The notes under the pieces: generated by a model
Database searches by the model: none
The model's input: only the letters and a program-made list of their open reading frames with translations
What the model was told of the DNA's origin: nothing
Translations under genes and position numbers: made by a program
In this document: in pieces, positions 7,025-7,089 of the stretch
Position numbering within the stretch: the stretch's first letter is position 1
Layout: every line of letters starts with the position of its first letter
Assembly (NCBI GenBank): GCA_026400595.1
Contig: JAPLOT010000447.1
Span: forward strand, 1-7,089
Source: Alphaproteobacteria bacterium
GTDB lineage: Bacteria > Pseudomonadota > Alphaproteobacteria > Rhizobiales > Aestuariivirgaceae
DNA: 7,089 nucleotides
Direction of reading: 5' to 3'

Positions 7025-7089
7025 GCCGCCTCGCCGCCATGCGCCAGTGCGGCCCCGGTCTCCCGATCGAAGATGTGGAGATCGGCGGC
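7021..7089 (-). CDS. ABC transporter ATP-binding protein, MalK/UgpC type, C-terminal end only
   Basis: Only the final 22 codons and the stop lie in the window; the start is beyond the right edge. The residues include DLHIFDRETGAAL, which matches the C-terminal strand of the OB-fold (TOBE) regulatory domain in MalK/UgpC-like sugar importer ATPases, where the common form is LHLFDxxTGxxL. The frame ends in TGA, whose first two bases are the last two of the downstream kinase ATG (an ATGA overlap). This short tail fits a carbohydrate ABC importer encoded in the same operon, supplying the substrate of the kinase. The assignment rests on a short motif plus context, so the exact importer class is uncertain. 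Confidence 0.72.
   Translation of the reverse strand, partial: AADLHIFDRETGAALAHGGEAA

Overview
The window is GC-rich, densely packed chromosomal DNA that looks alphaproteobacterial, most likely Hyphomicrobiales (rhizobia-related). This is inferred from the codon pattern and from the style of the PheT, Pgi and GlpD proteins, not from a search. It holds two convergent blocks with almost no intergenic DNA. No RNA gene, insertion sequence, CRISPR array or origin was seen.

Plus strand, 1-2924: the 3' two thirds of pheT (phenylalanyl-tRNA synthetase beta chain), followed 11 bases later by a glucose-6-phosphate isomerase gene (pgi) with a good ribosome binding site. The pgi copy is broken. It has lost about 62 codons in frame near 2027, including the glycine-rich IGIGGSDLG region, and about 67 codons out of frame near 2360-2382, including the MESNGK region with the catalytic glutamate. 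The sequence on either side of both junctions is well conserved, so the damage is either recent or an assembly error.

Minus strand, 7089-2925, read right to left: the last 22 codons of a MalK/UgpC-type ABC transporter ATPase, an FGGY carbohydrate kinase (EryA/XylB-like), a D-2-hydroxyacid dehydrogenase and a GlpD-type FAD-dependent polyol-phosphate dehydrogenase. The genes overlap or lie within 10 bases of each other, so they form one operon whose promoter lies beyond the right edge. The likely logic is import of a sugar alcohol, phosphorylation by the kinase, and oxidation of the polyol phosphate to a ketose phosphate by the GlpD-like enzyme. The place of the 2-hydroxyacid dehydrogenase is unclear, and it is the most interesting biochemical question here. 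The substrate cannot be read from the sequence; erythritol or another short polyol is a reasonable guess.

The blocks meet tail to tail with no spacer: the two stop codons form TGATCA (2922-2927). I found no convincing evidence of a wholly new system. The points most worth checking are the doubly deleted pgi and the kinase/hydroxyacid dehydrogenase/GlpD operon.
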